From Streptococcus penaeicida (GTDB lineage Bacteria > Bacillota > Bacilli > Lactobacillales > Streptococcaceae), in contig NZ_LOCM01000011.1 of NCBI RefSeq assembly GCF_002887775.1, positions 34,465 through 98,464 on the forward strand: DNA of 64,000 nt, given 5' to 3'. Shown here one piece after another: positions 28,234-38,325 of this stretch. Every line of letters begins with the position of its first letter. Position 1 is the stretch's first letter. A model generated the notes under the pieces. That model had not been told where the DNA came from. It saw only the letters and a list, made by a program, of their open reading frames with translations, and did no database searches. The position numbers and the translations under genes are program-made.

Positions 28234-29457
28234 ATGTTAGACAACGCGCTATTAGAACGTTTTTTGAAGTACGTTAAAGTTAACACTCGCAGTGATGCTG
28301 CTAGTGAGACAACTCCAAGTACACAAAGTCAAGTTGATTTTGCATTAAACATTCTAAAACCTGAGATGGAAGCAATCGGCTTGCAAGATGTTCACTATAT
28401 TTCCGAAAATGGTTATATCATTGGAACATTACCAGCTAACGCTAGTCATTTAACTCGAAGGATTGGCTTTATTTCCCATATTGATACAGCAGATTTTAAT
28501 GCTGACAATGTTAATCCTCAAATCATTGAGAATTATCAAGGTGGCGAAATTATTTTAGGTACTTCTGGCTACTCTCTATTACCTGATGAGTTTCCTAACA
28601 TGAATAAATATCTTGGTCAAACATTGATCACTACTGATGGAACAACTTTACTCGGTTCTGATGACAAATCTGGTATTGCTGAGATTATGACAGCAATTGA
28701 GTTTCTTGTGGCAAATCCAGATATTGAACATTGTGAAATCCGTGTTGCATTTGGTCCAGATGAAGAAATCGGTGTTGGTGCTGATAAATTTGATGTTGAG
28801 GACTTCAATGTTGATTTTGCTTACACTGTCGATGGTGGTCCTTTAGGTGAGTTACAATTTGAAACATTCAGCGCAGCTGGCTTAGATTTGAAATTCTTAG
28901 GACGTAACGTGCACCCTGGTACTGCCAAAGGGCAAATGGTTAACGCTTTGCAATTAGCCATAGACTTCCATAATCAATTACCTAAGGAAGAGCGCCCTGA
29001 GTACACTGATGGTTATGATGGTTTCTATATGCTTGATGAAATGTCAGGAAATGTTGAAGAAGCAACAAGTACTTACATTATTCGTGATTTCCAAGATGAC
29101 TCTTTCCAAGCAAGAAAAGCAAAAGTACAAGAAATTGCTGATAAAATGAATGCTGAACTTGGTAATGAACGTGTACAAGTGCATTTATATGATCAATACT
29201 ATAACATGCGCAAAATCATTGAAAAAGATATGACGCCAATTGAGTTAGCTAAAGAAGTGATGGAAGACTTAGACATCAAACCAATTATAGAACCAGTTCG
29301 TGGTGGTACTGATGGTTCTAAGATTTCCTTCATGGGTATTCCGACTCCTAATATTTTTGCTGGTGGTGAAAATATGCATGGTCGATATGAATTTGTTAGC
29401 CTTGAAACGATGGAAAAAGCAGTTCAAGTTATTCTTGGAATTGTTCAAAAACCATAA
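28234..29457 (+). CDS. pepT: Peptidase T (tripeptide aminopeptidase)
   Basis: A 407-aa cytoplasmic M20 zinc aminopeptidase that removes the N-terminal residue of tripeptides. Visible motifs are [12 protein letters not shown] (metal His and Asp), [13 protein letters not shown] (bridging Asp), [14 protein letters not shown] (catalytic and metal Glu) and the late [13 protein letters not shown] plus [11 protein letters not shown]. Start ATG 28234 has TTGAGGTGG upstream; the in-frame ATG at 28204 overlaps the -10 box. Length equals the family standard. Confidence 0.96.
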   Translation: MLDNALLERFLKYVKVNTRSDAASETTPSTQSQVDFALNILKPEMEAIGLQDVHYISENGYIIGTLPANASHLTRRIGFISHIDTADFNADNVNPQIIENYQGGEIILGTSGYSLLPDEFPNMNKYLGQTLITTDGTTLLGSDDKSGIAEIMTAIEFLVANPDIEHCEIRVAFGPDEEIGVGADKFDVEDFNVDFAYTVDGGPLGELQFETFSAAGLDLKFLGRNVHPGTAKGQMVNALQLAIDFHNQLPKEERPEYTDGYDGFYMLDEMSGNVEEATSTYIIRDFQDDSFQARKAKVQEIADKMNAELGNERVQVHLYDQYYNMRKIIEKDMTPIELAKEVMEDLDIKPIIEPVRGGTDGSKISFMGIPTPNIFAGGENMHGRYEFVSLETMEKAVQVILGIVQKP

Positions 29458-29489
29458 TGATAAGTTTTTAAAAAAAGGGGCTATAACAA

Positions 29490-29978
29490 ATGATTAAATT
29501 ATTTGGAAAAATAAGATACCATTGGCAACCAGAATTATCTTGGTCTATTATCTATTGGTCAATTGCTATTGCTCCCATTTTTATTGGTTTGTCTTTACTA
29601 TATGAAAATACAAATATTCCTAGACGCGTCTTTATCTTATTCTTCTTATTTATCGTATTAGTAGGAATTGGATTGCATCGTTACTTCTTAATTGAAGAAG
29701 GTGGTATTTTAAAAATAGTTTCTTTTAGACTTTTTGGACCTCGTAAGCTGGCAATTTCAAGCATTAACAAAGTTGAAGTGACTAAATCGAGTGTGACAAT
29801 TTGTACTAACGATAAAAATTATCTCTTCTATATGCGCAAATGGCCTAAGAAATATTTCTTAGATGCCTTAGCAATAAATCCCTACTTTAAGGGAGAAGTT
29901 GTCCTAGTCGATAATTTAATCAATTTAGATTATTTTGAGCATTACAAGGATGAGAAAAAGACCCTTACTTTATTGTAA
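29490..29978 (+). CDS. ebsA: EbsA family protein
   Basis: A 162-aa protein starting MIKLFGKIRYHWQPELSWSI, with two membrane segments (IYWSIAIAPIFIGLSLLY and VFILFFLFIVLVGIGL) and a C-terminal cytoplasmic part. It resembles the EbsA family first described beside enterococcal aggregation-substance genes. Biochemical function is not established. AAAAAGGGG precedes the ATG. The 3' end overlaps that of the convergent ferredoxin gene by 14 bases. Confidence 0.75.
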   Translation: MIKLFGKIRYHWQPELSWSIIYWSIAIAPIFIGLSLLYENTNIPRRVFILFFLFIVLVGIGLHRYFLIEEGGILKIVSFRLFGPRKLAISSINKVEVTKSSVTICTNDKNYLFYMRKWPKKYFLDALAINPYFKGEVVLVDNLINLDYFEHYKDEKKTLTLL

Positions 29979-30162
29979 GAGCCTTTGTGGGACATGATTT
30001 GACTGCAAGAATAGCTTGTTGGTCATGTTGAGAAATCTCCTTTTCTAAGAGATTTGAGTCAGCAAATTTAACAATGCCGTCGTCTTGATAGTCAAAGAGT
30101 GATGAATAGGTCTGGCATAGACCACAAGCAATACATTTTTCTGGTATTATCGATACTTTCAT
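29965..30162 (-). CDS. fer: [4Fe-4S] ferredoxin
   Basis: A 65-aa acidic electron carrier. KCIACGLCQ supplies three cysteines in CxxCxxC spacing and SCPTKAL the fourth, so one 4Fe-4S cluster of the Bacillus Fer type is expected. The minus-strand start has no ribosome site. An AT-rich -10-like TAAAAT lies only about six bases upstream, so the message may be leaderless. It converges with ebsA and diverges from the LysM gene. Confidence 0.88.
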   Translation of the reverse strand: MKVSIIPEKCIACGLCQTYSSLFDYQDDGIVKFADSNLLEKEISQHDQQAILAVKSCPTKALTIK

Positions 30163-30208
30163 AGTATCATTTTAATATGATTTCGGTTATTTAACAAGGG
30201 GGAAAATC

Positions 30209-30712
30209 ATGGCTAATGAACCATGGGAAGAAAAGATTGTGAATGAAGACAAGGAGACAAGATCACGTAAGTCAAGAGGGCCACTACTTAGTACACCTTG
30301 GTTAACTGCTCTTTTAAGTGTTTTCTTCGTTATCATTGTTGGTATATTATTTATTTTCTTCTATACATCAAATAGTGGTGGTGATAAACAAACAGAGACT
30401 AGCGGCTTCTATGGAGCTTCTGTATCTAAATCAAAGGAAGCTTCTAAGGCATCAAAAGATGCAAAAGCTTCTACAAAAAAGGATAGTACAGAAGAGTCAA
30501 GTAGTGACAAAACAACTGATTCGTCAACTGAAACAAGTTCAAGTTCAGATGCAAAAACTGGAGAAACAATTGTCGTCCTTCAAGGTGAAGGGGTGGCAGC
30601 GATTGCAGCTAGAGCAGGAATAAGTGTTGAGCAACTTCAGGCCTTAAATCCTGATCATATGACTCAGGGATACTGGTATGCTAATCCTGGTGACGCTGTC
30701 ATCATTAAATAA
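30209..30712 (+). CDS. LysM-domain membrane-anchored surface protein (SAG1386/EF1546 family)
   Basis: A 167-aa protein. The N-terminus is charged and cytoplasmic (ANEPWEEKIVNEDKETRSRK), followed by one membrane segment (WLTALLSVFFVIIVGILFIF), a long Ser/Lys/Thr-rich wall-spanning linker (about 65-120) and a C-terminal LysM domain (ETIVVLQGEGVAAIAARAGI through NPGDAVIIK). LysM binds GlcNAc in peptidoglycan. AAGGGGG precedes the start. It lies 20 bases upstream of cmk and is probably co-transcribed with it. Confidence 0.85.
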   Translation: MANEPWEEKIVNEDKETRSRKSRGPLLSTPWLTALLSVFFVIIVGILFIFFYTSNSGGDKQTETSGFYGASVSKSKEASKASKDAKASTKKDSTEESSSDKTTDSSTETSSSSDAKTGETIVVLQGEGVAAIAARAGISVEQLQALNPDHMTQGYWYANPGDAVIIK

Positions 30713-30732
30713 TTAATATATAAGAGGACATA

Positions 30733-31413
30733 ATGAAAGCTATTAGAATTGCTATCGACGGTCCAGCATCAAGTGGTAAAAGTACAGTGGCCAAGATTAT
30801 CGCAAAAAATCTTGGCTTTACTTATTTGGACACAGGTGCTATGTATCGTTGTGCGACATATATTGCATTAAAACATAACTATACTGAAAATGATGTTGAT
30901 GACATTTTAAATGAATTATCTAAAAACCCAATTTCATTTAAAAAGTCTGATGATGGAAGTCAACTCGTTTTTTTAGGTAACCGAGATGTTTCCTTAGCTA
31001 TCCGTCAAAACGATGTGACTAATAATGTCTCATGGGTATCTGCTATCGCTGAGATTCGAGAAGAATTAGTGGCTCAACAAAGGCGAATTGCCAAAAATGG
31101 AGCGATTATCATGGATGGTCGTGATATTGGAACAGTCGTTTTACCGGATGCTGAATTAAAAATCTTTTTAATTGCTTCTGTAGATGAACGAGCTCAAAGA
31201 CGTTATAAAGAAAATATTGAAAAAGGGATTTCAAGTGACTTAGAAACCCTAAAAGAAGAAATTGCTGCTAGAGACTTCAAAGATAGTAACCGCAAGGTAT
31301 CACCCTTAAAAGCTGCGGACGATGCTATCATTTTTGATACAACTGGAATTGATATTGCTGGAGTTGTATCATTTATTCAAGAAAAAGCAGAAAAAATGAT
31401 TGACATGGTCTAA
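30733..31413 (+). CDS. cmk: Cytidylate kinase
   Basis: A 226-aa cytoplasmic enzyme phosphorylating CMP and dCMP with ATP. Walker [10 protein letters not shown] (about 9-17), YLDTGAMYR and the substrate loop [14 protein letters not shown] are all in place, and the LID region has RAQRRYKEN. Length fits the family. It follows the LysM gene after 20 bases and precedes the infC leader. Confidence 0.96.
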   Translation: MKAIRIAIDGPASSGKSTVAKIIAKNLGFTYLDTGAMYRCATYIALKHNYTENDVDDILNELSKNPISFKKSDDGSQLVFLGNRDVSLAIRQNDVTNNVSWVSAIAEIREELVAQQRRIAKNGAIIMDGRDIGTVVLPDAELKIFLIASVDERAQRRYKENIEKGISSDLETLKEEIAARDFKDSNRKVSPLKAADDAIIFDTTGIDIAGVVSFIQEKAEKMIDMV

Positions 31414-31424
31414 TGACTGTGGTA

Positions 31425-31570
31425 AGATAGTGACAATGAGAAAAGCAGAAGTGAGAGCTTCTCGCCTTGCGACTTAGGTTGTCTGGCCCAACATGATAAA
31501 TTCCAATAGGATATTATGTGAGTGGGCTTGATTTATCAAGTCCGCTTTCGTTTTTCTCTAAAAAAATAAA
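31425..31570 (+). promoter_or_regulatory. Structured leader of infC-rpmI-rplT (L20-leader type)
   Basis: This stretch of about 150 bases has no gene and several potential helices. The last is a strong hairpin at 31522-31545 (GTGGGCTTGAT with ATCAAGTCCGC) followed by TTTCGTTTTT, which would act as an attenuator. In Firmicutes L20 represses this operon through such a leader. I assign it by position and architecture only, without a covariance-model match. Confidence 0.6.
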
Positions 31571-31582
31571 GAGGTGAAGGTC

Positions 31583-32104
31583 ATAGCTAAAAAGGATCTA
31601 TTCATTAACGATGAAATTCGTGTTCGCGAAGTTCGTCTAGTCGGTCTAGAAGGTGAACAATTAGGTATTAAACCATTATCTGAAGCACAAGCGATTGCTG
31701 ATTCTGCTAATGTTGATTTGGTTTTAATCCAGCCACAAGCTGTTCCTCCAGTTGCCAAAATCATGGACTATGGAAAGTTCAAATTTGAGTTTCAAAAGAA
31801 ACAAAAAGAACAACGCAAAAAACAAAGTGTTGTTACTGTTAAGGAAGTACGTTTAAGTCCTGTTATTGATAAGGGTGACTTTGAAACAAAACTCCGTAAC
31901 GGCCGTAAATTCCTTGAAAAAGGAAATAAGGTTAAAGTTTCGATTCGCTTCAAAGGGCGTATGATTACTCATAAAGAGATTGGTGCAAAGGTTCTAGCTG
32001 AATTTGCTGAAGCTACTCAAGATATCGCTATCATTGAGCAAAGAGCAAAAATGGATGGACGCCAAATGTTTATGCAACTTGCACCAATTTCCGACAAAAA
32101 ATAA
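31583..32104 (+). CDS. infC: Translation initiation factor IF-3, probable AUA start
   Basis: IF-3 keeps 30S subunits free and proofreads start codons. The sequence [20 protein letters not shown] followed by [30 protein letters not shown] and [13 protein letters not shown] spans both IF-3 domains. No ATG is available. The ribosome site AAAGAGGTGA (31568-31577) is ideally placed for the ATA at 31583. A GTG at 31574 lies inside that ribosome site and would add MKV before IAKKD. IF-3 genes in E. coli and Bacillus use AUU-type starts that IF-3 itself discriminates against, giving autoregulation, so ATA is preferred here. Confidence 0.9.
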   Translation: MAKKDLFINDEIRVREVRLVGLEGEQLGIKPLSEAQAIADSANVDLVLIQPQAVPPVAKIMDYGKFKFEFQKKQKEQRKKQSVVTVKEVRLSPVIDKGDFETKLRNGRKFLEKGNKVKVSIRFKGRMITHKEIGAKVLAEFAEATQDIAIIEQRAKMDGRQMFMQLAPISDKK

Positions 32105-32145
32105 TTGTCAAAAGATTTTAAGATTTACTAGAGGAGAATACAAAA

Positions 32146-32346
32146 ATGCCAAAACAAAAAACACACCGCGCATCAGCTAAACGTTTTAAACGTACAGGTT
32201 CTGGTGGTTTGAAACGCTTCCGTGCTTTTACATCACACCGTTTCCACGGAAAAACTAAAAAACAACGTCGTCATCTTCGTAAAGCTACTATGGTAAGTAG
32301 CGGAGATTTCAAACGTATTAAAGCAATGCTTACTGGTCTTAAATAA
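32146..32346 (+). CDS. rpmI: 50S ribosomal protein L35
   Basis: A 66-aa very basic protein starting [20 protein letters not shown] and containing [19 protein letters not shown], the L35 signature. It is complete at family length. GAGGAG lies upstream. It is the middle gene of infC-rpmI-rplT and is expected to share L20 control. Confidence 0.98.
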   Translation: MPKQKTHRASAKRFKRTGSGGLKRFRAFTSHRFHGKTKKQRRHLRKATMVSSGDFKRIKAMLTGLK

Positions 32347-32403
32347 GAGACCCTAAAGATAAGCATTTACTAGAATTATTAGAACTATTTGGAGGAATTA
32401 TAA

Positions 32404-32763
32404 ATGGCTCGTGTTAAAGGTGGAGTTGTTTCACGTAAACGTCGTAAACGTATTTTAAAATTAGCAAAAGGTTACTATGGAGCAAAACATATCTTGTTCC
32501 GTACTGCAAAAGAACAAGTAATGAATTCTTATTACTATGCATACCGTGACCGTCGTCAAAAGAAACGTGATTTCCGTAAATTATGGATCACACGTATCAA
32601 TGCGGCAGCTCGTATGAATGGTTTATCATACTCACAATTAATGCACGGTTTAAAACTTGCTGAAATAGAAGTTAACCGTAAAATGCTTGCTGATTTAGCA
32701 GTAACTGATGCAGCTGGATTTACAGCTCTTGCTGATGCAGCAAAAGCAAAATTAGGTAAATAA
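32404..32763 (+). CDS. rplT: 50S ribosomal protein L20
   Basis: A 119-aa rRNA-binding protein needed early in 50S assembly: [20 protein letters not shown], then [19 protein letters not shown] and the [19 protein letters not shown] loop. Full family length, preceded by GGAGGAA. It is the likely autoregulator of the operon through the leader before infC. A terminator follows. Confidence 0.98.
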   Translation: MARVKGGVVSRKRRKRILKLAKGYYGAKHILFRTAKEQVMNSYYYAYRDRRQKKRDFRKLWITRINAAARMNGLSYSQLMHGLKLAEIEVNRKMLADLAVTDAAGFTALADAAKAKLGK

Positions 32764-32768
32764 TAAAA

Positions 32769-32797
32769 AAACGCTAGTCCTCGTGATTAGCGTTTTT
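32769..32797 (+). terminator. Terminator of infC-rpmI-rplT
   Basis: AAACGCTA / TAGCGTTT stem with an 11-nt loop and T tail, just after the rplT stop. Confidence 0.8.
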
Positions 32798-32825
32798 CGT
32801 ACACTTATGGAAAATAATATGTCCA

Positions 32826-32859
32826 AAGAAAAGACGCTATCCTAAACGAGAGCGTCTTT
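32826..32859 (-). terminator. Terminator of ltaS
   Basis: AAAGACGCT / AGCGTCTTT stem. On the minus strand it is followed by a broken T tract (TTTTCTTTG). It lies 10 nt beyond the ltaS stop. Confidence 0.7.
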
Positions 32860-32869
32860 TTCTAATCTG

Positions 32870-35077
32870 TTAATTTGTTTTCTTTTCTTGGCTTGAACTA
32901 GAACTAGAACTACTTGTCGAAGAAGAGCTGGTTTCATCTTCTTTTGGATTAAGTTCTAAATATGAAGGTGCTTTGAAAAGTTTTGTAGTGCCTTTATTCC
33001 CATTCTTACTATAGAGACTTGTCGATTTATCACCGAGTTTTTTCTCAATTGCCTTCATTTGTTTCAATTGATGGGTGTAATCATAAAGGGTTGCATCATT
33101 CTTTTTAAGACCGTTATCTGTATTGAAGCGAAGTAAATCACCAGTTTGAACAGCGTCACTAACGGCCAGTTGTCGAGTGATTTCATCTCGAATCAGTTTG
33201 TTTTTTTCAATAGTCATTTCATCAGGATTTGTTATCTCAATTCCTGACTTAGTATTGAAAAGACGGCCACCATAGTTTGTATATTCAGGAGTCATATAAG
33301 TTCCTGATGTTCTTTGTGCGACAATTTGCTTATTCTGAGGAGATAGCAAGTCTTGTCCTAGTTGGATATAGTTGGATGTGTCAACCCCTAATACGTGTAA
33401 TAAGGTAGGTAAGGCGTCGATTTCACCACCAAAGGTCTCTTTGATGCCACCGCCATTAAAACCAGGCACATGAATCATATAAGGGACGCGTTGCAACATG
33501 GCGTTATCATACTCTGACCAGGTTTCGGGATCTTTTCCAAGAAGTTCAGCAAGACTTGTGTTTCTTGAATTAGAGATACCGTAGTGGTCGCCATACATAA
33601 CGATAATGGAATTATCATATAAACCAGATGCTTTTAAATAGTCAAAGAATGACTTGATTGAGGCATCAAGGTAATTAGCCGTAGCGAAGTAACCATTGAT
33701 GGTTTCATCATCCGTTTCGGCTAATGGGAACCCTTCTTCATCCTTTTCACCTTTCAAACTCGTGTAAGGGTAGTGGTTACTAACGGTAATAAATTTAGTA
33801 TAGAATGGCTGTTGCATTCTTTCGAGATATTTGATGGAATCTTTGAACATGTATTTGTCGTTGAGACCATATTGAAATGAATTGGTATCAGTTTGTTTTT
33901 GGAAGTATGAGGAGTCAAAGAAATAATTGTACCCCCATTGTTTGTAAGCATTGTTACGGTTCCAGAAAGTTCCTACATTACCGTGGAAGACAGCACTTGA
34001 ATAGTCTCCATTTTGTTTTAAGATTGTAGGTGTAGCAAACTGAGTGTTGTCACCACCATAGTTAACCATGAAAGAACCTGAATTGAGACCAAATAATGAA
34101 TTTTCCATCATGGTTTCTGCATCAGATGTTTTTCCAGCCTTTACTTGGTGGAAAAAGTTTGAAAAGGCAATTGTTGAATTGGAGTGGTAAAGTGAGTTTA
34201 AGAACGGTGTAACTTCGTATTCTTTATCCTCAGATTTTAATTTATAATCAATAATAAATTGTTGGAAACTTTCTAAGTGAATAACGATTACGTTCTTTCC
34301 TTTAGCGATTCCAAAGTATTTAGGGTCAGGAGCAGCGTAATGACTTTTGACGTAATTTTTGACATCAACTAATTCTTCAGCTGTTGCCCCGTTCCGTTCT
34401 TTTTGAGCTTGATATGTTTGATTACCACTATACATGGTAAAAGCTGGTAATCCCAATGCCCTTACAATATAAGTATTTGAAAAACCACGTGTTAACAATT
34501 CTGGTCGGTCGATCTCTGCCAAGAAGAGGTTGGCCGACATCATTAAGAAGGAAAGGGCAGATACGGCAAAAGCTGCACGTTTATTAAATGGTCTTGAATC
34601 TGTTTTGAATTTTTTACTTACTTTTAAGGCAATAAAGACAATAAAGTCAAAAATAAAAATTATATCCCAAACTCTTACTAAATTTAGAGCTGAATCCCCT
34701 AAACCAGCAGAAACCTTACTTGAAGCTAACATGGCTGATACGGTAATAAAGTCAGAAAACTCTCTATAGTAAATAGCATTAGAGATAAGTAATAAGTTAA
34801 GCAAGATGTAAATAATCCAAGCCACTAAATAAAAAGTTTTAGTATTCTTTATATAAAGTGCAAGTCCCAATAGTAATAAAGCTAAAGGGACAGGATTAAT
34901 AAGCGATAAAAAGACTTGATAGAGATTTCCTAAATCAAGTGAAAAATCCATTTGATATGCCCATATGGTTTTTATCCAGTAAGCAATAAGCAGCGTCAGG
35001 ATAAAGCCTAGCCTGGTACTGGTAAATTTTGATATGATATTTTTAAATGTTGTCACTGAAGAAACTTCCTCATTCAT
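32870..35077 (-). CDS. ltaS: Lipoteichoic acid synthase LtaS family sulfatase-fold enzyme
   Basis: A 735-aa membrane enzyme that polymerises glycerol-phosphate from phosphatidylglycerol. Five N-terminal membrane segments (roughly residues 15-190) are followed by the extracellular sulfatase-type domain: VIHLESFQ (metal Glu), AGKTSDAETMMENSLFG (nucleophile Thr), a TKFITVSNHYPY region and VMYGDHYGIS (metal Asp-His). The C-terminus is Ser-rich (SSSSTSSSSSSSS). Ribosome site AGGAAAAAA; an extended -10 TGATATAAT lies about 30 nt upstream on the minus strand. The gene is monocistronic with its own terminator. Confidence 0.94.
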   Translation of the reverse strand: MNEEVSSVTTFKNIISKFTSTRLGFILTLLIAYWIKTIWAYQMDFSLDLGNLYQVFLSLINPVPLALLLLGLALYIKNTKTFYLVAWIIYILLNLLLISNAIYYREFSDFITVSAMLASSKVSAGLGDSALNLVRVWDIIFIFDFIVFIALKVSKKFKTDSRPFNKRAAFAVSALSFLMMSANLFLAEIDRPELLTRGFSNTYIVRALGLPAFTMYSGNQTYQAQKERNGATAEELVDVKNYVKSHYAAPDPKYFGIAKGKNVIVIHLESFQQFIIDYKLKSEDKEYEVTPFLNSLYHSNSTIAFSNFFHQVKAGKTSDAETMMENSLFGLNSGSFMVNYGGDNTQFATPTILKQNGDYSSAVFHGNVGTFWNRNNAYKQWGYNYFFDSSYFQKQTDTNSFQYGLNDKYMFKDSIKYLERMQQPFYTKFITVSNHYPYTSLKGEKDEEGFPLAETDDETINGYFATANYLDASIKSFFDYLKASGLYDNSIIVMYGDHYGISNSRNTSLAELLGKDPETWSEYDNAMLQRVPYMIHVPGFNGGGIKETFGGEIDALPTLLHVLGVDTSNYIQLGQDLLSPQNKQIVAQRTSGTYMTPEYTNYGGRLFNTKSGIEITNPDEMTIEKNKLIRDEITRQLAVSDAVQTGDLLRFNTDNGLKKNDATLYDYTHQLKQMKAIEKKLGDKSTSLYSKNGNKGTTKLFKAPSYLELNPKEDETSSSSTSSSSSSSSQEKKTN

Positions 35078-35107
35078 TTTTTTCCTAAAGATAAAATCTC
35101 AAAGTAA

Positions 35108-35115
35108 ATTATATC
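35108..35115 (-). promoter_or_regulatory. Extended -10 promoter of ltaS
   Basis: On the minus strand TGATATAAT is centred at 35108-35115; the -35 region is poor. It is the same extended -10 word as in the divergent promoter at 35177. Confidence 0.5.
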
Positions 35116-35176
35116 AAAAAAAAGATGGTTGTGCTCGCTATAAGTTTAAATTTAGTAGGAATTTTTAGGAGATTTT

Positions 35177-35184
35177 GATATAAT
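35177..35184 (+). promoter_or_regulatory. Extended -10 promoter immediately before the rRNA methyltransferase gene
   Basis: TGATATAAT ends at 35184, only seven bases before the ATG at 35192. Transcription should start at about the A of the ATG, predicting a leaderless or nearly leaderless message. Confidence 0.55.
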
Positions 35185-35191
35185 AGAGTCT

Positions 35192-36352
35192 ATGAATAAA
35201 CTCTATATTAATTCTTTTGTTGAAAAAAAGATTGCTTCCGGGGTTCAATTATTAGAGGAAAATGATTTTAGAAATCTTAAAATCACTGATCAATTTGTAG
35301 AATTATATTCCAAATCTAATAAAAAAATCGGAACAGCATACCTTTCAAATCAACATAAAGGAATTGGCTGGTTTTTAGGGTCTAATATTATCGTTGATAG
35401 TGCCTATTTTAATCGATTATTTACCCAAGCCAAAGAAAAAAGATATTCTTATTTTCAGTCAGACACTACGTCAGCTTTTCGAATTTTTAATCAAGAGGGA
35501 GATTTCTTTGGTGGTTTAACCATTGATTTGTATAATGAATATGCCCTTTTTACATGGTACAATACTTTTGTTTATTCCATAAAAAATCAAATTATTGATG
35601 CCTTTAAGTCAGTTTATCCTGAAGTTAAAGGTGCCTATGAAAAAATTCGATTTAAAGGACATTCATTTGAGTCGGCACATTTATTTGGACTTGAAGCCCC
35701 AGAAACATTTATCGTTAAAGAGAATGGTGTCAATTATCAAGTTTTTCTGAACGATGGCTTGATGACAGGTATTTTTCTAGACCAACATGATGTCAGGAAG
35801 ACTCTCGTTAATGGCTTAGCTAAAAATAAAACCCTATTAAATATGTTTTCTTATACAGCAGCCTTTTCTGTAGCAGCAGCAATTGGTGGTGCTAAAGAAA
35901 CCAGATCAGTTGATTTAGCAAAAAGATCTCGAGAATTATCACAAGCTCATTTTATCGCAAATAATTTGGATTTAGATAATCATTATTTCCATGTAATGGA
36001 TGTTTTTGAGTATTTTAAATATGCTAAACGAAAACAATTAAATTTTGATATAATAGTAATTGATCCACCAAGTTTTGCCCGCAATAAAAAGCAAACTTTT
36101 TCTGTTCAGAAGGATTATCATCGACTTATTTCTGATGCTTTAGCCATCTTGAATCCCGGCGGTACCATTATTTCCTCAACAAATGCGGCTAATATGACGG
36201 TGTCCCAATTCAAAACAGAAATTGAGAAAGGCTTTGAAGGACATAGTATTTTAGAAATGACCCTAAAACAGCTTCCCAAAGATTTTCTAACGAATAAAGC
36301 AGATGAAAGAAGTAATTATTTAAAAGTATTTACAATAAAGGTAAAAAAATGA
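35192..36352 (+). CDS. Class I SAM-dependent rRNA methyltransferase (RlmI-like, PUA domain)
   Basis: A 386-aa protein. The N-terminal part is PUA-like (to about 75). The central part has [11 protein letters not shown] and FLDQHDVRK. The SAM-binding core carries [14 protein letters not shown] (motif I), [12 protein letters not shown] and the catalytic [10 protein letters not shown] (about 290), typical of RlmI/RlmK-type cytosine-C5 enzymes acting on 23S rRNA. The specific target base is not shown. There is no ribosome site before the ATG and the -10 box is adjacent, so leaderless initiation is likely. The stop overlaps the aroD start (ATGA). Confidence 0.85.
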   Translation: MNKLYINSFVEKKIASGVQLLEENDFRNLKITDQFVELYSKSNKKIGTAYLSNQHKGIGWFLGSNIIVDSAYFNRLFTQAKEKRYSYFQSDTTSAFRIFNQEGDFFGGLTIDLYNEYALFTWYNTFVYSIKNQIIDAFKSVYPEVKGAYEKIRFKGHSFESAHLFGLEAPETFIVKENGVNYQVFLNDGLMTGIFLDQHDVRKTLVNGLAKNKTLLNMFSYTAAFSVAAAIGGAKETRSVDLAKRSRELSQAHFIANNLDLDNHYFHVMDVFEYFKYAKRKQLNFDIIVIDPPSFARNKKQTFSVQKDYHRLISDALAILNPGGTIISSTNAANMTVSQFKTEIEKGFEGHSILEMTLKQLPKDFLTNKADERSNYLKVFTIKVKK

Positions 36353-37026
36353 AAATAGTAGCTCCAATAATGCCGACAAGTTTTGAAGAAGCACAGTCGA
36401 TAGACGTCTCTAAATATGATGGGGTTGATATCATAGAATGGCGTGCCGATTTCCTTCCAAAGGATGAAGTGATTACAGTTGCACCTGCCATCTTTGAGAA
36501 GTTTGCTGGTAGAGAAATCATTTTTACACTAAGAACAAAACCTGAAGGTGGAAAAATTGATTTAAGTGACCAAGAGTATCTTGATCTCATTAATGAAATT
36601 AACACTATTTATAACCCTGATTTTATCGATTTTGAATATTTCACTCATAAGTCAGTTTTTGGACAAATGCTAGATTTTCCAAATTTAGTCTTGTCATATC
36701 ATAACTTCGAAGAGACTCCTGAAAATCTGATGGAATCATTTTCTGAGTTGACAAAATTAGCACCAAGGGTTGTTAAGATTGCTGTTATGCCTAAAAGCGA
36801 ACAAGATGTTTTAAATGTCATGAACTTCACTCGTGGCTTTAAAGCTTTAAATCCAGAGCAAACATATGCTACCATGTCAATGGGTAATCTAGGTCGAATT
36901 TCACGTATTGCTGGTGATATTATTGGCTCAGCTTGGACATTTGTTGCTGTTGATGATGCCTCAGCACCTGGCCAAGTTTCTTTGGCTGATATGAAAAAAA
37001 TAATTTCAGTACTTGAAGCTGATTAA
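36349..37026 (+). CDS. aroD: 3-dehydroquinate dehydratase, type I
   Basis: The third step of the shikimate pathway through a lysine Schiff base. The 225-aa protein shows IIEWRADF (about 28-35), [10 protein letters not shown], the catalytic histidine in [10 protein letters not shown] and the Schiff-base lysine in [10 protein letters not shown]. It starts within the stop of the preceding methyltransferase (four-base overlap). aroC follows after about 70 bases. Confidence 0.95.
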   Translation: MKIVAPIMPTSFEEAQSIDVSKYDGVDIIEWRADFLPKDEVITVAPAIFEKFAGREIIFTLRTKPEGGKIDLSDQEYLDLINEINTIYNPDFIDFEYFTHKSVFGQMLDFPNLVLSYHNFEETPENLMESFSELTKLAPRVVKIAVMPKSEQDVLNVMNFTRGFKALNPEQTYATMSMGNLGRISRIAGDIIGSAWTFVAVDDASAPGQVSLADMKKIISVLEAD

Positions 37027-37098
37027 TGATGAATTCAACATAACATTATTCTAAACTTATTAGGGTAATGTTTTTCTTTATCTGAAGGAGAAAGAGAA

Positions 37099-38265
37099 AT
37101 GAGATTTTTAACTGCAGGTGAATCCCATGGACAAGAATTAACGGCAATCATAGAGGGATTTCCAGCCGGTGTTAGGATAAATCAGGACGACATTAATAAA
37201 GAACTGAAAAGACGGCAAGGTGGCTACGGTCGTGGTGGTCGCATGGCTATTGAGTCGGATAAGGTTATTATTACTTCTGGTATAAGGCATGGTCAAACAA
37301 CTGGTGCACCAATTGCTTTCAAGATTATAAATATTGATCACCAAAAGTGGATTGATATTATGGCGACTGAAGAAGTTGATGAGGCACTTAAAAAGAAACG
37401 TCGAGTCCATCAACCTAGGCCTGGTCATGCCGATTTAGTTGGAGGCATTAAATATCATTACGCTGATTTACGAAATTCTTTAGAGCGGTCTTCTGCGCGT
37501 GAGACTGCAATTAGGGTAGCAATTGGTGCCTTTGCTAAAATCCTTTTGAAGGAAATTGGAGTTGTCTTTTGTAATCATGTCATCAATTTTGGTGGTCACT
37601 GGGTTAAGATTCCTGAGAATATAAGTATCGAAGAAATTACAAGTAAAGCACAATTATCAGAACTATCTATCGCAAATCCTCAACAAGAAGTTGAAATCAA
37701 AGCATATATTGATCAAATCAAAAAAGATGGTGATACTTTAGGTGGTATTGTTGAAACCATTGTTACTGGACTACCAGCTGGTATCGGTTCTTTTGTTCAT
37801 TGGGACCGGAAATTAGATGGTAAATTAGCTCAAGCCGTTTTGTCTATCAATGCTTTTAAAGGTGTTGAATTTGGAATGGGATTTGACATGGCTAATCATA
37901 AAGGTTCAGAAGTAATGGATCCAATTGTTTGGAATGAAGAAGAGGGTTATCGGAGATCGAGTAATCATCTTGGAGGTTTTGAAGGTGGTGTTACAAATGG
38001 AGAACCCATCATCATTAAAGGGGTTATGAAACCCATTCCGACACTTTATAAGCCATTAATGTCAGTAGATGTCGATAATCATCGCCCCTTTAAAGCTACT
38101 GTCGAGCGGTCTGATCCGACGGCACTTCCGGCAGCAGGAGTTGTTATGGAAAATGTTGTTGCCACAATTATTGCACAAGAGATTCTTGATCAATTTCCAG
38201 CAGACCACCTATCTGACTTAAAAAGATCTTTTGAAGCATATATTGCTCATACAAAAAGTTATTAA
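37099..38265 (+). CDS. aroC: Chorismate synthase
   Basis: The last common step of aromatic synthesis: FMN-dependent conversion of EPSP to chorismate. The 388-aa protein has [18 protein letters not shown] at the N-terminus, [12 protein letters not shown], the ERSSARETA signature and a late [20 protein letters not shown] stretch. GAAGGAGAAAG precedes the ATG. Together with aroD it forms a small shikimate cluster. Confidence 0.97.
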   Translation: MRFLTAGESHGQELTAIIEGFPAGVRINQDDINKELKRRQGGYGRGGRMAIESDKVIITSGIRHGQTTGAPIAFKIINIDHQKWIDIMATEEVDEALKKKRRVHQPRPGHADLVGGIKYHYADLRNSLERSSARETAIRVAIGAFAKILLKEIGVVFCNHVINFGGHWVKIPENISIEEITSKAQLSELSIANPQQEVEIKAYIDQIKKDGDTLGGIVETIVTGLPAGIGSFVHWDRKLDGKLAQAVLSINAFKGVEFGMGFDMANHKGSEVMDPIVWNEEEGYRRSSNHLGGFEGGVTNGEPIIIKGVMKPIPTLYKPLMSVDVDNHRPFKATVERSDPTALPAAGVVMENVVATIIAQEILDQFPADHLSDLKRSFEAYIAHTKSY

Positions 38266-38325
38266 AGGCAGAATTAATAGCATTGTGTTAAGATAGAAGT
38301 GATAAAAAATAAAGGAGAAAACTTA

